Below are positions 7,755 to 17,322 of a stretch of DNA of 41,815 bases, in pieces. Made by a program: the position numbers and the translations under genes. Source of the stretch: CAYZEZ01 sp964477295 (GTDB lineage Bacteria; Bacteroidota; Bacteroidia; Bacteroidales; SM23-62); NCBI GenBank assembly GCA_964477295.1, contig CAYZEZ010000005.1, positions 1-41,815 of the forward strand. Reading direction: 5' to 3'. Position 1 is the first letter of the stretch. The number at the start of each line of letters is the position of its first letter. The notes below the pieces were generated by a model, which saw only the letters and a list, made by a program, of their open reading frames with translations, did no database searches and was not told where the DNA came from.

Positions 7755-9140
7755 ATGAAAAGAAGACAAGCCATTAAATCAGTCAGCAGTGCCCTGTTTG
7801 CTCCATTATTACTGAGCACTGACCTGGGCCATTCTTCCGGTCACCGGGTGGAACTCCCGGATTATGATAAAGGGGCAGATCAAAAACCTTTTAACAAACC
7901 ATTGACTTGCATCATCATCGGAGCCGGGAACAGGGGATGGCTGTATTCGGGGTACAGCGGGAAATTTCCGGATCAGATGAAGCTTGTGGGGATAGCGGAG
8001 CCGGTTAAAATCAGGCAGGAAAAATTCAAACAGGCCTATAACCTGGATGAGAAGAACATTTTCGATACATGGGAGCATGTTTTTGACCGGCCGAAATTTG
8101 CAGATTTTGTGATTATCTCAACCATTGACAAGTACCACTACGGTGCCACAATGCAAGCCCTTGAAAAGGGATACCATGTGCTCCTCGAAAAAGCCATTGC
8201 CCAGTCGTGGCAAGAATGCCTGGATATCCTGGAACAGGCAAGGAAATATAACAGGATAGTCGGGATATGCCATGTGCTCAGGTATTCTCCTTACTTCATG
8301 AAGATGAGGGAAGTGATGCAATCAGGAGGAATAGGGGAAGTGGTCAGCATACAGCATCTCGAACCTGTTGGAAATGTCCATTTCTCCCATTCGTTTGTCA
8401 GGGGCAACTGGGGAAACGAAAAAGAATCCACTCCCAGCCTTCTCTCCAAATCCTGCCACGACCTGGATATCATTTACTGGTTACTGGGGAAGAAATGCAG
8501 GCGGGTTACCTCTTTTGGCGGACTTCATTATTTCAATAGTGAACATGCTCCTGAAGGATGCACTGCAAGATGTACCGGGGGATGTAATATAGAGAAGACC
8601 TGCCCGTATTCTGCCCCTCTGATCTACCTCAGGGAGCGACTCTGGGGAGTGGGTCACCTGATCGACCTGCAGGCCTGGGGGAAAGGCAAGGTATTAAAAG
8701 CCCTGGAAGAAGGACCATATGGCCGTTGTGTCTTTCGCTGTGATAATGACGTGGCCGACCACCAGGTCGTGAACATGGAGTTTGAAGACAATGTCACTGT
8801 AGCTTTTTCCATGGAGGGACATACCAGTTACGAGGGTAGGAGGACCCGGATCATCGGGACCAGGGGAGACATCGTTGGTGATGGATGGGAAACCCTTAAG
8901 GTTTCTGATTTTTCAAAAAGGGATTCGGTAACCTATACCGGGGATAGACTCGCAGATGATTTTGAGGGAGGGGGCCACGGGGGCGGCGACTACCGTCTGC
9001 TCAGGGATTTCCTGCAGGCCGTGTATCAGGAAGACGAATCGCTTTTAACCTCCGCGATCGAAGACTCAATGGAAAGCCATTATATCGGGTTTAAGGCTGA
9101 GGAAAGCAGGCATAACGGGGGAAAGGTATTCCAGCTGTAA
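7755..9140 (+). CDS. Gfo/Idh/MocA family oxidoreductase with twin-arginine-like leader and Cys cluster
   Basis: A 461-residue NAD(P)-dependent sugar oxidoreductase. The start at ATG 7755 gives MKRRQAIKSVSSALFAPLL, a Tat-like leader; an in-frame ATG further upstream overlaps the previous gene and was rejected. The Rossmann fold opens with CIIIGAGNRG near residue 50. The catalytic-region motif is LLEKAIAQSW near 145, where most family members have EKP. A cluster CTARCTGGCNIEKTC places cysteines at 269, 273, 277 and 283, possibly a metal site. Members of this family oxidise or reduce sugar hydroxyls or epimerise them, and in PULs they are linked to uncommon sugars. It lies between the DUF362 gene (41 bp) and the GH88 gene (35 bp), probably in one transcript. 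The substrate is unknown. Confidence 0.9.
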   Translation: MKRRQAIKSVSSALFAPLLLSTDLGHSSGHRVELPDYDKGADQKPFNKPLTCIIIGAGNRGWLYSGYSGKFPDQMKLVGIAEPVKIRQEKFKQAYNLDEKNIFDTWEHVFDRPKFADFVIISTIDKYHYGATMQALEKGYHVLLEKAIAQSWQECLDILEQARKYNRIVGICHVLRYSPYFMKMREVMQSGGIGEVVSIQHLEPVGNVHFSHSFVRGNWGNEKESTPSLLSKSCHDLDIIYWLLGKKCRRVTSFGGLHYFNSEHAPEGCTARCTGGCNIEKTCPYSAPLIYLRERLWGVGHLIDLQAWGKGKVLKALEEGPYGRCVFRCDNDVADHQVVNMEFEDNVTVAFSMEGHTSYEGRRTRIIGTRGDIVGDGWETLKVSDFSKRDSVTYTGDRLADDFEGGGHGGGDYRLLRDFLQAVYQEDESLLTSAIEDSMESHYIGFKAEESRHNGGKVFQL

Positions 9141-9175
9141 CGGCCGGGCCAGGAACCAATACCTTCCTGTGCAAA

Positions 9176-10669
9176 ATGAAGTACAGCAATCCCATACTTT
9201 TCTTTTCCCTTGTGGTTGTTTTTTTATTCAGCCCGTATCTTATCATTTACAGGTTGGAGGCACAGGACTTTGACCAGCTGGTAAATGTCAGCCTGTCTTA
9301 TTCACAATCAAAATTGAAAGTTTTCCTCTCCACACAGTCAGGTCCCGGCAATTATCCTTATGAAACAAACCTATTTGATTTCAGCTGGGAAACCAGTGAC
9401 AGGCAAGGCTGGGCAAGTGGTTTTTTTACCGGGTCGCTCTGGTTGATGTACTATTATTATGAAGATGAATGGTGGGAGATCATGGCCAGGCAGTGGACCG
9501 ATGACATGAGCCGGTTCAGTATAAGTGAAACACCTGATATCGGAGGGGGGATATTTTACAGCTCCGGATTTGGCTACAGGATAACCGGGGATACGGCCTA
9601 TATCCCGGACCTTACAGAAGCCTGTAACATCATGGAGGGATTTTACAGCGACCGGGTGGGAGCCATCCAGTGCTTTGCCAGCTACTGGTCGCAATATAAC
9701 CATGCCCTGGTAACCGATTTCCTCCTGTCCATGGAAATATTCCTTTACACATATGAACTGACAGGCAATGAAAGGTACCTGGATATCGCTTTGCATCATA
9801 TTCAGAAAACCCTTAATTATAATATGAGGGATGACGGCAGCTTTTACCATGTTTCGGATTTTAATGATTCCGGTGAACTGACCGGGTTTAACCAGGGGTA
9901 TATCCAGGGATACAATCTGGATCCCGACAGCCTTGAATATGGCACATGGTCGAGGGCACAGGCCTGGGCGGTCAGGGCTTTGCCGATCATTTACCGTTAC
10001 ACGGGAGATACCATCCATCTGGATGCAGCTAAAAAAGCGGCAGATTATGTGATTGGTCATTTCCCTGTGAATGTTTATGGGGATGATGATTTTGTACCCT
10101 ATTCAGATTATTTCCCCGGCAGGTACCGGGAAGGAAACGGGAAGGATGCCTCTGCCGCATCCATTGCCTGTGCCGGGTTGTATGATCTGGCTGTATTAAC
10201 GGATGAAACAAAATATAAAAATGCTGCGGATTCCATCCTGGTAAACCTTTGTACAAAGTACATAACCAAGAATGATCCGGACAATTATGCTTCCATCCTG
10301 AAGAGGACCATGCACAGTTACGGGTCACCTGAGCGGGGACATGTGTTCGGGGATTATTTCTTCATCGAATCCCTGTTGCTGGCGAAGGGATATGAGATAT
10401 ATAAACCGGTTCATGCACCGGCAGAAGTTCTCACAAAGGGCACAAACCGGGTAACTTTCTGGCCTGATCCGGCAGAGGATATTCTTTTTATACAGTTACC
10501 CGGACCATACGAAAGAAGAATTCTGGTTGTATATAATGTTACCGGGCAGGTGGTTATGAGGAAGGAAGTTCCTGGAGGAAGGGTCTCTCTTGATGTGTCC
10601 TCATGGTCCTCCGGAATATATATATTCTCGGTCAGTGGCAGGATGTCGGGGAAATTTTTGAAGCAATAA
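9176..10669 (+). CDS. GH88-type unsaturated glucuronyl hydrolase, T9SS-secreted
   Basis: A 497-residue enzyme expected to remove the unsaturated uronate left at the non-reducing end after lyase cleavage. It has a signal peptide (about 1-30, ending LEAQ) and an (alpha/alpha)6 barrel with WASGFFTGSLW, GTWSRAQAWAVRAL and ASAASIACAGLYDL, all typical of GH88. Likely catalytic aspartates are D121 (TPDIGGG) and D181 (VTDFLLS). Their 60-residue spacing closely matches the D88/D149 pair known from Bacillus unsaturated glucuronyl hydrolase. A T9SS sorting domain occupies about 427-497. GH88 enzymes are often periplasmic, so a sorting domain here suggests work on or outside the cell surface. GH105 is the main alternative. 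The gene ends 9 bp from the convergent GH43 gene. Confidence 0.88.
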   Translation: MKYSNPILFFSLVVVFLFSPYLIIYRLEAQDFDQLVNVSLSYSQSKLKVFLSTQSGPGNYPYETNLFDFSWETSDRQGWASGFFTGSLWLMYYYYEDEWWEIMARQWTDDMSRFSISETPDIGGGIFYSSGFGYRITGDTAYIPDLTEACNIMEGFYSDRVGAIQCFASYWSQYNHALVTDFLLSMEIFLYTYELTGNERYLDIALHHIQKTLNYNMRDDGSFYHVSDFNDSGELTGFNQGYIQGYNLDPDSLEYGTWSRAQAWAVRALPIIYRYTGDTIHLDAAKKAADYVIGHFPVNVYGDDDFVPYSDYFPGRYREGNGKDASAASIACAGLYDLAVLTDETKYKNAADSILVNLCTKYITKNDPDNYASILKRTMHSYGSPERGHVFGDYFFIESLLLAKGYEIYKPVHAPAEVLTKGTNRVTFWPDPAEDILFIQLPGPYERRILVVYNVTGQVVMRKEVPGGRVSLDVSSWSSGIYIFSVSGRMSGKFLKQ

Positions 10670-10678
10670 TGGGTCGTT

Positions 10679-11767
10679 TCAGTCGGCTCCGGCATTTGTG
10701 ACAGCTCCGGAAGGCATCGGCTGCGGCGTCCGGGTCGGACCCACAACTTTCAGGCTTCCGTCCTTTTCGAATACCATTCTGTCGATATTTAATACCCGCC
10801 TTCCCGAAGGATAATCCGGATCGGCATGGCTGTGGTAGATGATGAACCATTCCTTCCCGTCCGGTGACCGTGTAATTGAGTTGTGACCAGGTCCGGAAAC
10901 ACCTGCCTCTAAGTCCTTAGCCAGGACTGGGTTGTCATCTGATTTGGTCCACATCCCCAGGGGTGATGAAGCTGTGGCATAACCCACTCCATAATCCGGA
11001 TCGGCATAATGATTGGCCGAATAGGTTATGTAATACAGATCCCCATGCTTAAATACTGTCATCCCTTCAGTCGAGCGAGCATGCATGCTTTCGGGATGTT
11101 CCCATTCCTGGTCGGGATAGATGCAGAGTACCGGTTCTCCGGTAATGTGTGAAAGGTCAGGGGACAGTTTCACCCCGAAAATCACTCCCCATAAATATCC
11201 CTGCTGTTTCCAGAATTCCCCTACACTTCCTACCATTTCATAATACAGGTAAGGCTGATCGTCTTCGTCAACAAAAATATGCCCGTCGATGCAGGAATAA
11301 TTATAGTCGAACAGCGGTACATGCAGGTCCTCAAACGGGCCCTCAGGTGAGTCTGCCACTGCCAGTGAAATTCTCAGTCCGCTGTCTTCCGGTCCTTTGC
11401 AGCTGAAGACCAGATAATACTTATCCCGGTAGAAGATCACTTCCGGCGCCCAGAACGATCCCGTGCCCCATGAATCACCAGTCCGCCTGTAAACATATCC
11501 CAGTAGTGACCAGTCAACCAGGTTTTCTGATCTCCATGCCCTGAATCCATCGCCTGCACTGGTGCCATAGAGGTAATACAGGTTATTGTGCTGCAGGATG
11601 AACGGATCGGCCACAACCACCGTGTCGCCCACAGGGTTGATATATTGTCCCGGTCCCTGGGACAGTCCGGTCCCCGATAAAATGATGATTAACAGGACAA
11701 TAATAATTAATTGTTGACATGGTTGAAAAAATGCCGGCATAGGTCTGTTTGATGGGATTTGTGACAA
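10679..11767 (-). CDS. GH43 family glycoside hydrolase (arabinofuranosidase/xylosidase-like)
   Basis: A 362-residue exported five-bladed beta-propeller enzyme. The signal peptide runs to about residue 37 (IIIVLLIIILSGTGLSQG). The three GH43 acidic residues are visible as D54 (VADPFI, base), D161 (SCIDGHIFVDEDD, pKa modulator) and E234 (RSTEGMTVF, acid), with H295 in SGPGHNSI. The usual substrates are alpha-L-arabinofuranosides, beta-xylosides or galactans. There is no extra binding module or sorting domain, so the protein should be periplasmic. It starts 24 bp after the six-hairpin glycosidase gene and is probably cotranscribed with it from the promoter near 14423-14467. An alternative start at Met10 is possible. 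Confidence 0.92.
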   Translation of the reverse strand: MSQIPSNRPMPAFFQPCQQLIIIVLLIIILSGTGLSQGPGQYINPVGDTVVVADPFILQHNNLYYLYGTSAGDGFRAWRSENLVDWSLLGYVYRRTGDSWGTGSFWAPEVIFYRDKYYLVFSCKGPEDSGLRISLAVADSPEGPFEDLHVPLFDYNYSCIDGHIFVDEDDQPYLYYEMVGSVGEFWKQQGYLWGVIFGVKLSPDLSHITGEPVLCIYPDQEWEHPESMHARSTEGMTVFKHGDLYYITYSANHYADPDYGVGYATASSPLGMWTKSDDNPVLAKDLEAGVSGPGHNSITRSPDGKEWFIIYHSHADPDYPSGRRVLNIDRMVFEKDGSLKVVGPTRTPQPMPSGAVTNAGAD

Positions 11768-11791
11768 TAAAAGTATTTAATTTTTACCAGT

Positions 11792-14374
11792 TTACTTCAG
11801 TTTGAGCATTACTTTATGTACACCGCTTCCTTTCACATCAAAACAGGCATATCCTGAATTTTCCACTATTTCCATCTGGTAGCCAGGATGTGCCCCGTCA
11901 CACATTATCTCCGACACTGCTTTCCCCGGAGGCAGTAGCATCCGGATGTCAGTTTCTTCCTGAGTGCCTGTAAACACCATATCCATCTCGTTGTCTTGAC
12001 TTGTAAAATGGTATTTGTAAGAAACATAGCCTCCAGAAGCTTCATATTTAATGGTCGTTGCGGCACCGGTCACATCCGCTGCGACCCACCTGGGGGCGAT
12101 CAGAGCCTTATCAAATGCCACACCGGCATCCTTTACCCCGGCCAGTCCTTCCACCATGGCATAGGCAACCGCCGCCGAGGCCCAGGCATCGGGTGCCCCG
12201 AAGGAAACCCGGGAAGGCATGAAGAAAAGCGGTGAATCGGAAAGGGTGATCCCGGCAACCATCCATTTCACTTCCGTATTGGCACCGGTAAGTTCAACCG
12301 ATGCGATTTCCTTGCCCGGATAAGGATTATCGAATCCATACACATAAATGCCCACATCGTTGATCACTTCGTTTTCACCCCTCCAGGCCACCTTGTATAA
12401 AGGCATGGTGTTGTGTGTGGGCCATTCGTATTTACGCCTATCCCTGGGATAATGGAAATAGCCTGTTTTATCATTGGTGATCGGATTGGTCCATGAACTG
12501 CCATCCTTGTAATGCAGCACCACGCTTCCGGCATAATATTTCCCCTGTGGATCCGGGGTATGACTGATGGTGAACTGCGGGTCATGCATCACATGCAACA
12601 GGTATACAGAGACTGCCTTCCCGTCTACAGGAAGGGATGTTTCAGCCAGGTAACCGGGGTCGGCCGACAGCCCGATGCATGCTTTGCCCCCGTTAGTGGC
12701 AGGATCGATGACATCAAAAGGGATATCAGCATACACCTGCCTGCCAACAGGCATATTGCCTGCATCGTCTTTTCCCTCACCGATCCAGCCAGCGACATTC
12801 CCGGTTCCATCTCCTGAAAAACCGGCATTGGCTGCCTTCCTGAGGTTGACAGGGGTAAATGCCCTTTCCGGAAGGTCGGGCATGGCACCGCGGTAGACAC
12901 AATGCAGGTAATCCCCCGACTCTTGTGCCAGCCGGTGTATCCGTCGTAATATATCCACGGCGTAATCCTCGAATCCATGCTGAAAAGCTCCGTGGGCCAG
13001 TTCCCCTGCCACGATCGGGGAGACGCCCCCGTTCATATACTCCCATTTATCTATATGCCAGCCCTTTTCGTAGGGCGGATAGCACAGGTACCACTCCCCG
13101 GGAGAGCTTTCCGGCATTTCTTCCCGGATGTCCTGGTACGATTTTATGATGTTTACACACTGCTCATGAGATATCCCTTTGTTCAAGACATATGCATTGG
13201 AAAGGGTTATTTGTCTGGTTACATCGGTTCCGCCAAAATCATAGGTGTAGGAGGGATCTTCCGGAACCCAGTGGGTAAAGAACCGGCCGTTCCAACAAAG
13301 GGCATCGGTACGTTCCCTGATCCCGTTCCCGGTCTCCCTGATCCTGGCTGCTTCTTCCTCACGGCCGGCATACTGCAGCATCTCGCTTACATAGTCGCAT
13401 CCCACGGCGAGCCCGATATTGTCGGCATACAGGATCCCATACCCGGTCTGGCCGGGGTGGCCCCAGGTAGTATTGTACCCGAACTTTTCTGCCTCCTCAT
13501 CCGGAAGGAAATCCCAGATATCGATCGTGTATGCCCTTTTGGTAAGCCGGAATTTTTCCGACCACCTGTACGGATCGGAAGTCAGGTAGCTGATCATTTT
13601 GACGGCATCATCCAGTTTTGCGGTCATCCATTCATCGTCCCCCGTGGCTTTCCATGTATAGTACAATCCTTCGAGGAAATGAAATTCCGACATGTTCTCG
13701 ATAATTACCTTGATAAAGAATCCTGAGGAGTTATCATCATCCGGCGTCCTGATGAATTCCGGGCCGTATCGCAGGGTATAATGTTTCAGGTTGGCAAAGT
13801 CGGTATGAAAAAAATCGGGTACCATCCCGTCCCCGCGCATCCCGGCCTCAAAAAAATCGAGGTACGATTTGATCTCCGGGCAATAATATTTCAATGCTTT
13901 CATGGAATGTACATTGTCCTGCAGCCACCCGTAAAAGTACTGGTAAACCTGGCCGTTGAACCGGGCAAATCTCCCCAGTTCACCGTTACTGATCATGGAA
14001 TAGTGAAGGATATCCATCAGGTCGCCGAATTCCCCTTTTTCATCCCTGATCTCTGTTTCGGCATCGACACGGAAACTCTCTGTTTCAAGCAGTTTACCTT
14101 TTTTGTCGAGGTGAAGGACAGTATGGGTGCCCAGGGCCCCTCCCACGGTAAAACCGGATGTACCCGATACATCCATCCTGATATATTCTTCCCCGTTTCC
14201 GTCAAGAACAACAACGGATCCTTCCTGCAATCCGGTCAGTTCAATCCGGTCGAGGGGTTTGTATTCTTCACGGCTGTTTGCAATAAGGAAGCCGGCGCCC
14301 GGGTCACGGTACGATGCCAGGAGTATGAAAAATATAATCAGTATTCCTGTAAACACGATATTGGTGGTTTTCAT
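11792..14374 (-). CDS. Secreted six-hairpin (alpha/alpha)6 glycosidase-like protein, family unassigned
   Basis: An 860-residue protein with an N-terminal hydrophobic export signal (TGILIIFFILLAS), a beta-rich domain at about 30-110, a long helical region at about 120-580 and a beta-rich C-terminal part. The middle resembles the six-hairpin glycosidase superfamily (amylo-alpha-1,6-glucosidase, GH63/GH78-like folds): YGWLQDNVHSMKALKYY, YNTTWGHPGQTGYG, WEYMNGGVSPIVAGELAHGAF. I cannot assign a numbered GH family or name catalytic residues with confidence; E/D residues in the WLQDN and WEYMNGG segments are candidates. There is no lipobox and no sorting domain, so it is probably periplasmic. It is first in a two-gene transcript with the GH43 gene and has its own CAGG-type promoter. 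Confidence 0.75.
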   Translation of the reverse strand: MKTTNIVFTGILIIFFILLASYRDPGAGFLIANSREEYKPLDRIELTGLQEGSVVVLDGNGEEYIRMDVSGTSGFTVGGALGTHTVLHLDKKGKLLETESFRVDAETEIRDEKGEFGDLMDILHYSMISNGELGRFARFNGQVYQYFYGWLQDNVHSMKALKYYCPEIKSYLDFFEAGMRGDGMVPDFFHTDFANLKHYTLRYGPEFIRTPDDDNSSGFFIKVIIENMSEFHFLEGLYYTWKATGDDEWMTAKLDDAVKMISYLTSDPYRWSEKFRLTKRAYTIDIWDFLPDEEAEKFGYNTTWGHPGQTGYGILYADNIGLAVGCDYVSEMLQYAGREEEAARIRETGNGIRERTDALCWNGRFFTHWVPEDPSYTYDFGGTDVTRQITLSNAYVLNKGISHEQCVNIIKSYQDIREEMPESSPGEWYLCYPPYEKGWHIDKWEYMNGGVSPIVAGELAHGAFQHGFEDYAVDILRRIHRLAQESGDYLHCVYRGAMPDLPERAFTPVNLRKAANAGFSGDGTGNVAGWIGEGKDDAGNMPVGRQVYADIPFDVIDPATNGGKACIGLSADPGYLAETSLPVDGKAVSVYLLHVMHDPQFTISHTPDPQGKYYAGSVVLHYKDGSSWTNPITNDKTGYFHYPRDRRKYEWPTHNTMPLYKVAWRGENEVINDVGIYVYGFDNPYPGKEIASVELTGANTEVKWMVAGITLSDSPLFFMPSRVSFGAPDAWASAAVAYAMVEGLAGVKDAGVAFDKALIAPRWVAADVTGAATTIKYEASGGYVSYKYHFTSQDNEMDMVFTGTQEETDIRMLLPPGKAVSEIMCDGAHPGYQMEIVENSGYACFDVKGSGVHKVMLKLK

Positions 14375-14422
14375 TTTTTTGTGATTTGCATGTTGATGTG
14401 ATTAACCTGGATATTTATGCCA

Positions 14423-14467
14423 TAAAAGTATCCGGTGCAGGGAAAAGCATTATCCTGTATTGCCCTG
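14423..14467 (-). promoter_or_regulatory. PUL-type promoter for the six-hairpin/GH43 pair
   Basis: Minus strand: CAGGGCAATACAGGAT (14467-14452), 21 bp, then TACTTTTA (14430-14423). The start codon at 14374 is 48 bp beyond the box. The first repeat has G instead of A at its fifth base, but the 10-bp period and spacing are kept. Confidence 0.6.
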
Positions 14468-14500
14468 CAGGATGTTTTGAGAGCAATATATGTTTACTGC

Positions 14501-17230
14501 TCAGTATTCCAGGAGCACTTCCGCCTCTCCACCGAATGGCCGGATAGTGACCGTTTCATGCTGCCTGTCATATTCTCCGCCGGATACCCGGGACGGCTGC
14601 CTGCCCTGCGGGTGGGGTATCCTGATCCTGACCGTTTCAGGTCGCCGGCCGGTATCGCACTTTACCCTGGCTTTGATGGTATTGTCCTCTGTGTCGGATG
14701 AAACGAAAAGGGATACCGTCCCGAAATAACTGGCCACGTTTTCCAGGATGATCTCTTTGCCTTCTTCCAGCCATTTGGCGGGTATGCCCGGCAGGAGGTT
14801 CAGGGTGTCGCCGTCTTCCATGTAGAGCATCCACCGGGTCTGCATCAGGAACCATCCTTCTTCGTGTGTTTTATGGGGACTGACTTGATAGAGATGCTCC
14901 CAGAAGGTATAGGTCTGCCGGTCGGCCAGGGCAGAGACCGCGGTATAATAGGTTTTGAGGAACGGTTTGACGAGACCGCGCTTTAGTTGTAACCAAGCAT
15001 GGCGGCTGTAATAGGGCTGGCTGAAAGCGCTGTTGTGCTGGTAGAACAATCCGGCATGGTAATCCAGCATCATGACCGCGGCTTCCTCTTCAGGATCCAG
15101 GACTTCGCAAAACACCAGGTAGAGCGGTCCGAGCAGCACGTCGCGGGTAGAGAAGCTTCCGTGGGAATAAATATTGCCGGATTCGGCATGCAGGGCCACC
15201 GGGCCGGTGGTTTCGGGCCAGGGAGGTACGGTGGGGCACCAGGTACCGTCTCCCCTTGGGATGACCGGCGCCCTGGACATCGACTGGAATAATGCCCTGC
15301 GGATGTCCGCTTTCCATGCTGCTGCCTCCTTTTCCAGCCGCCTGGCATTGCCGGGGTCAACCTCCCGGAGCATCTCGGCAACCCTGTTCAGGCCAAGGTA
15401 TGCATACCCGTTGAGCATGAACTGGTGGAAGGCATCTTCGGGATCGGCTACTTTCCCGGAGATCATACCATAGCCAGGTTTTTTACGGCCGGTATCCATA
15501 TCGTCTTCTCTCCACTTCAGGAGAAAATCCGCCGATTTCAGCAGGGCGGGCTTGACATCAAGCAGCCATTCCCGGTCGCGGGTATACCTGAAATATTCCC
15601 CCATGGTCCATAATACAGCCCCGGTTTCCACCATATACCCGCCGAAATTCTGTATCATCCCGTCTTCGTGCTGCTTGTCGATAAAATACTGAATAGAACG
15701 TCTGGCCACATCATACCATCCCATGGAACTGAAAAACTGGATAATGGGGGCGCTTTCCGTTCCGATAGGCGAATAAACGCCGATAGTGGGAGCCAGGGTC
15801 CCGTCGGGCTCATTGCCATATGCCACCAGGTCGAGATGCAGCAGTCCCGCATACATCATCTCCTCGATCCTTTTCTCGGGAAGTGTGATCCGCGGGGCTT
15901 CAGCCAGTTTATCCATCCAGAACTGCCTGCATTCCCGGTGAAGGTCGTCGAAAGATTGCCGGGCCAGTTCCACAGCCCTTTCCCCGGAGACAGGGCTATG
16001 CGGAATACAGAATTCAAATATGGCCTCTTCTCCGGGTTCCAGCAGGATGGCTATTTCCTCCTCCGGCAAAGGATTTCCGTTCAACCAGCTGAGACAAAAT
16101 ACCTTTCCGCCCGGATACCTGGAAAATCCTGAGGTTCCGTCAAACTCCCATGTGTATCCCGACCACCAGCCCCGCCCGGGCCTGGCAGCCTTGAACCAGG
16201 CGTATCCCGGTGCATCCGCATTGTTCCGGGCCACACATTTTACCCATAAAACCGTCTCCTCATCTTTCAGGGAGTCTTCTTTTAGCTTTTCCTTGACCTG
16301 TACCTCCTGTTCTTGCGTAAACATATGTCCGCCGGAATAATAATCGGCCGCAAGGAAGTGGGTGCCCGAATTGTTTTCTTTCGTCAGGTGCGACTTTTCA
16401 AGCGTGACGAAAAAAATTGAATGGTAACTGATATCATCATCCAGAAGCGTGGTATGCAGGATCGGAAGTTTCCCATTTTCCAACCGGCGGGTCGAGTTGA
16501 GTACCGGTCCCTGTCCCCTGCCCGCCACAAAACCATATTCCGCCGGATGGTTATCCAGCTCTTTAAGGAAGACCGGTTCATCAGCCTTTCTCGGACGAAT
16601 GATCTCATATTCTGACGGGTGGTCCTCCATGGCATAATATATTTCGAATATCCTTACATCGCGACTCAGTCCCAGCCAGGCGGGACAGGATTGATTGCGG
16701 GTTACGGCTGCGGCCGATTCAAATGATTCCTCGGGTTCTTCCCCGATAGCTTCCAGCCTGGTCTTTCCGTGCCGCGACCGGATATCAGAGGCAATCTCTG
16801 TAAAACTTCTCGGATCATCCGCGACCGTAACAATAACATTATACTCCGAAATATATATCGGGAATTCCTTATTGACATCCCGCAGGAAAAAGGAAAACGG
16901 ATCTTTGAGGGTTTCGACTGAGACAAGTGTCGAGGCACTGCCGGGGGAAATGAGTTGTTCTTTAAATTGCACATGAAGGCGATTCTCGTCACCGGTGGAA
17001 AAAGTAAAATGGTTGTGGTCGACAGTGCCATGACCGTGGATTACCTCAACCATTCCGGGCACTCCGTTCCGGGCAGTGATCTGACCATTCGGAACAGTTT
17101 CCTTCCAGAGGATGGCAATCTGTGATTTTATATCCTCCTGGCTATAACCGGGCCGGCAGAAAAGGATCAAAAGGCAAAAATATACTGCGCCGAAGAGTAT
17201 GGTTAACTTTTTATCATACGGAGTTTTCAT
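14501..17230 (-). CDS. Secreted six-hairpin glycosidase-like protein with N-terminal beta domain, family unassigned
   Basis: A 909-residue protein. The signal peptide ends near residue 30 (CRPGYSQ). Residues about 31-430 look like beta-sandwich domains. An alpha/alpha toroid covers about 440-790 (GLLHLDLVAYGNEPDGTLAP, GGYMVETGAVLWTMGEYFRY, AFHQFMLNGYAYLGLNRVAE), and a small beta domain covers 800-909 (LNLLPGIPAKWLEEGKEI). The layout and the C-terminal cap resemble GH78/GH95-type enzymes, but the GH78 acid motif is absent. Possible catalytic acids lie in the EDGMIQNFGGYMVETG stretch, which is inference. It is monocistronic on the minus strand. No CAGG promoter faces it, although the element serving the divergent SGNH gene lies within its leader region. 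It has no sorting domain, so it is probably periplasmic. Confidence 0.75.
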   Translation of the reverse strand: MKTPYDKKLTILFGAVYFCLLILFCRPGYSQEDIKSQIAILWKETVPNGQITARNGVPGMVEVIHGHGTVDHNHFTFSTGDENRLHVQFKEQLISPGSASTLVSVETLKDPFSFFLRDVNKEFPIYISEYNVIVTVADDPRSFTEIASDIRSRHGKTRLEAIGEEPEESFESAAAVTRNQSCPAWLGLSRDVRIFEIYYAMEDHPSEYEIIRPRKADEPVFLKELDNHPAEYGFVAGRGQGPVLNSTRRLENGKLPILHTTLLDDDISYHSIFFVTLEKSHLTKENNSGTHFLAADYYSGGHMFTQEQEVQVKEKLKEDSLKDEETVLWVKCVARNNADAPGYAWFKAARPGRGWWSGYTWEFDGTSGFSRYPGGKVFCLSWLNGNPLPEEEIAILLEPGEEAIFEFCIPHSPVSGERAVELARQSFDDLHRECRQFWMDKLAEAPRITLPEKRIEEMMYAGLLHLDLVAYGNEPDGTLAPTIGVYSPIGTESAPIIQFFSSMGWYDVARRSIQYFIDKQHEDGMIQNFGGYMVETGAVLWTMGEYFRYTRDREWLLDVKPALLKSADFLLKWREDDMDTGRKKPGYGMISGKVADPEDAFHQFMLNGYAYLGLNRVAEMLREVDPGNARRLEKEAAAWKADIRRALFQSMSRAPVIPRGDGTWCPTVPPWPETTGPVALHAESGNIYSHGSFSTRDVLLGPLYLVFCEVLDPEEEAAVMMLDYHAGLFYQHNSAFSQPYYSRHAWLQLKRGLVKPFLKTYYTAVSALADRQTYTFWEHLYQVSPHKTHEEGWFLMQTRWMLYMEDGDTLNLLPGIPAKWLEEGKEIILENVASYFGTVSLFVSSDTEDNTIKARVKCDTGRRPETVRIRIPHPQGRQPSRVSGGEYDRQHETVTIRPFGGEAEVLLEY

Positions 17231-17251
17231 TAAACATATAATTATTTAATA

Positions 17252-17296
17252 CAGGTAAGGACAGGACAGACCGAATCAAAATAAATAGTAAACTTG
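17252..17296 (+). promoter_or_regulatory. PUL-type promoter for the SGNH/GH26 block
   Basis: CAGGTAAGGACAGGAC (17252-17267), 21 bp, then TAAACTTG (17289-17296). The ATG at 17323 is 26 bp beyond the box. The period of 10 and spacing of 21 match the other copies; the linker between the repeats differs. Confidence 0.55.
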
Positions 17297-17322
17297 ACCT
17301 TAAATTTTAACAAAGCTATAAA

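Noticed and set aside
9371..10060. A 229-codon open frame on the minus strand inside the GH88 gene
   Set aside because: The plus-strand frame carries GH88 catalytic motifs and a sorting domain; the antisense frame has no recognisable features.
12977..14401. Long plus-strand frames (249 and 206 codons) opposite the 860-residue glycosidase-like gene
   Set aside because: They are antisense to a long protein with consistent fold features and a matching promoter, and look like mirror frames of GC-rich coding DNA.
14501..17230. Control of the 909-residue protein gene by the CAGG element at 17252-17267
   Set aside because: The element and its -7 box point toward the plus-strand SGNH gene; no copy in the minus orientation is found upstream of this gene, so direct activation cannot be claimed.
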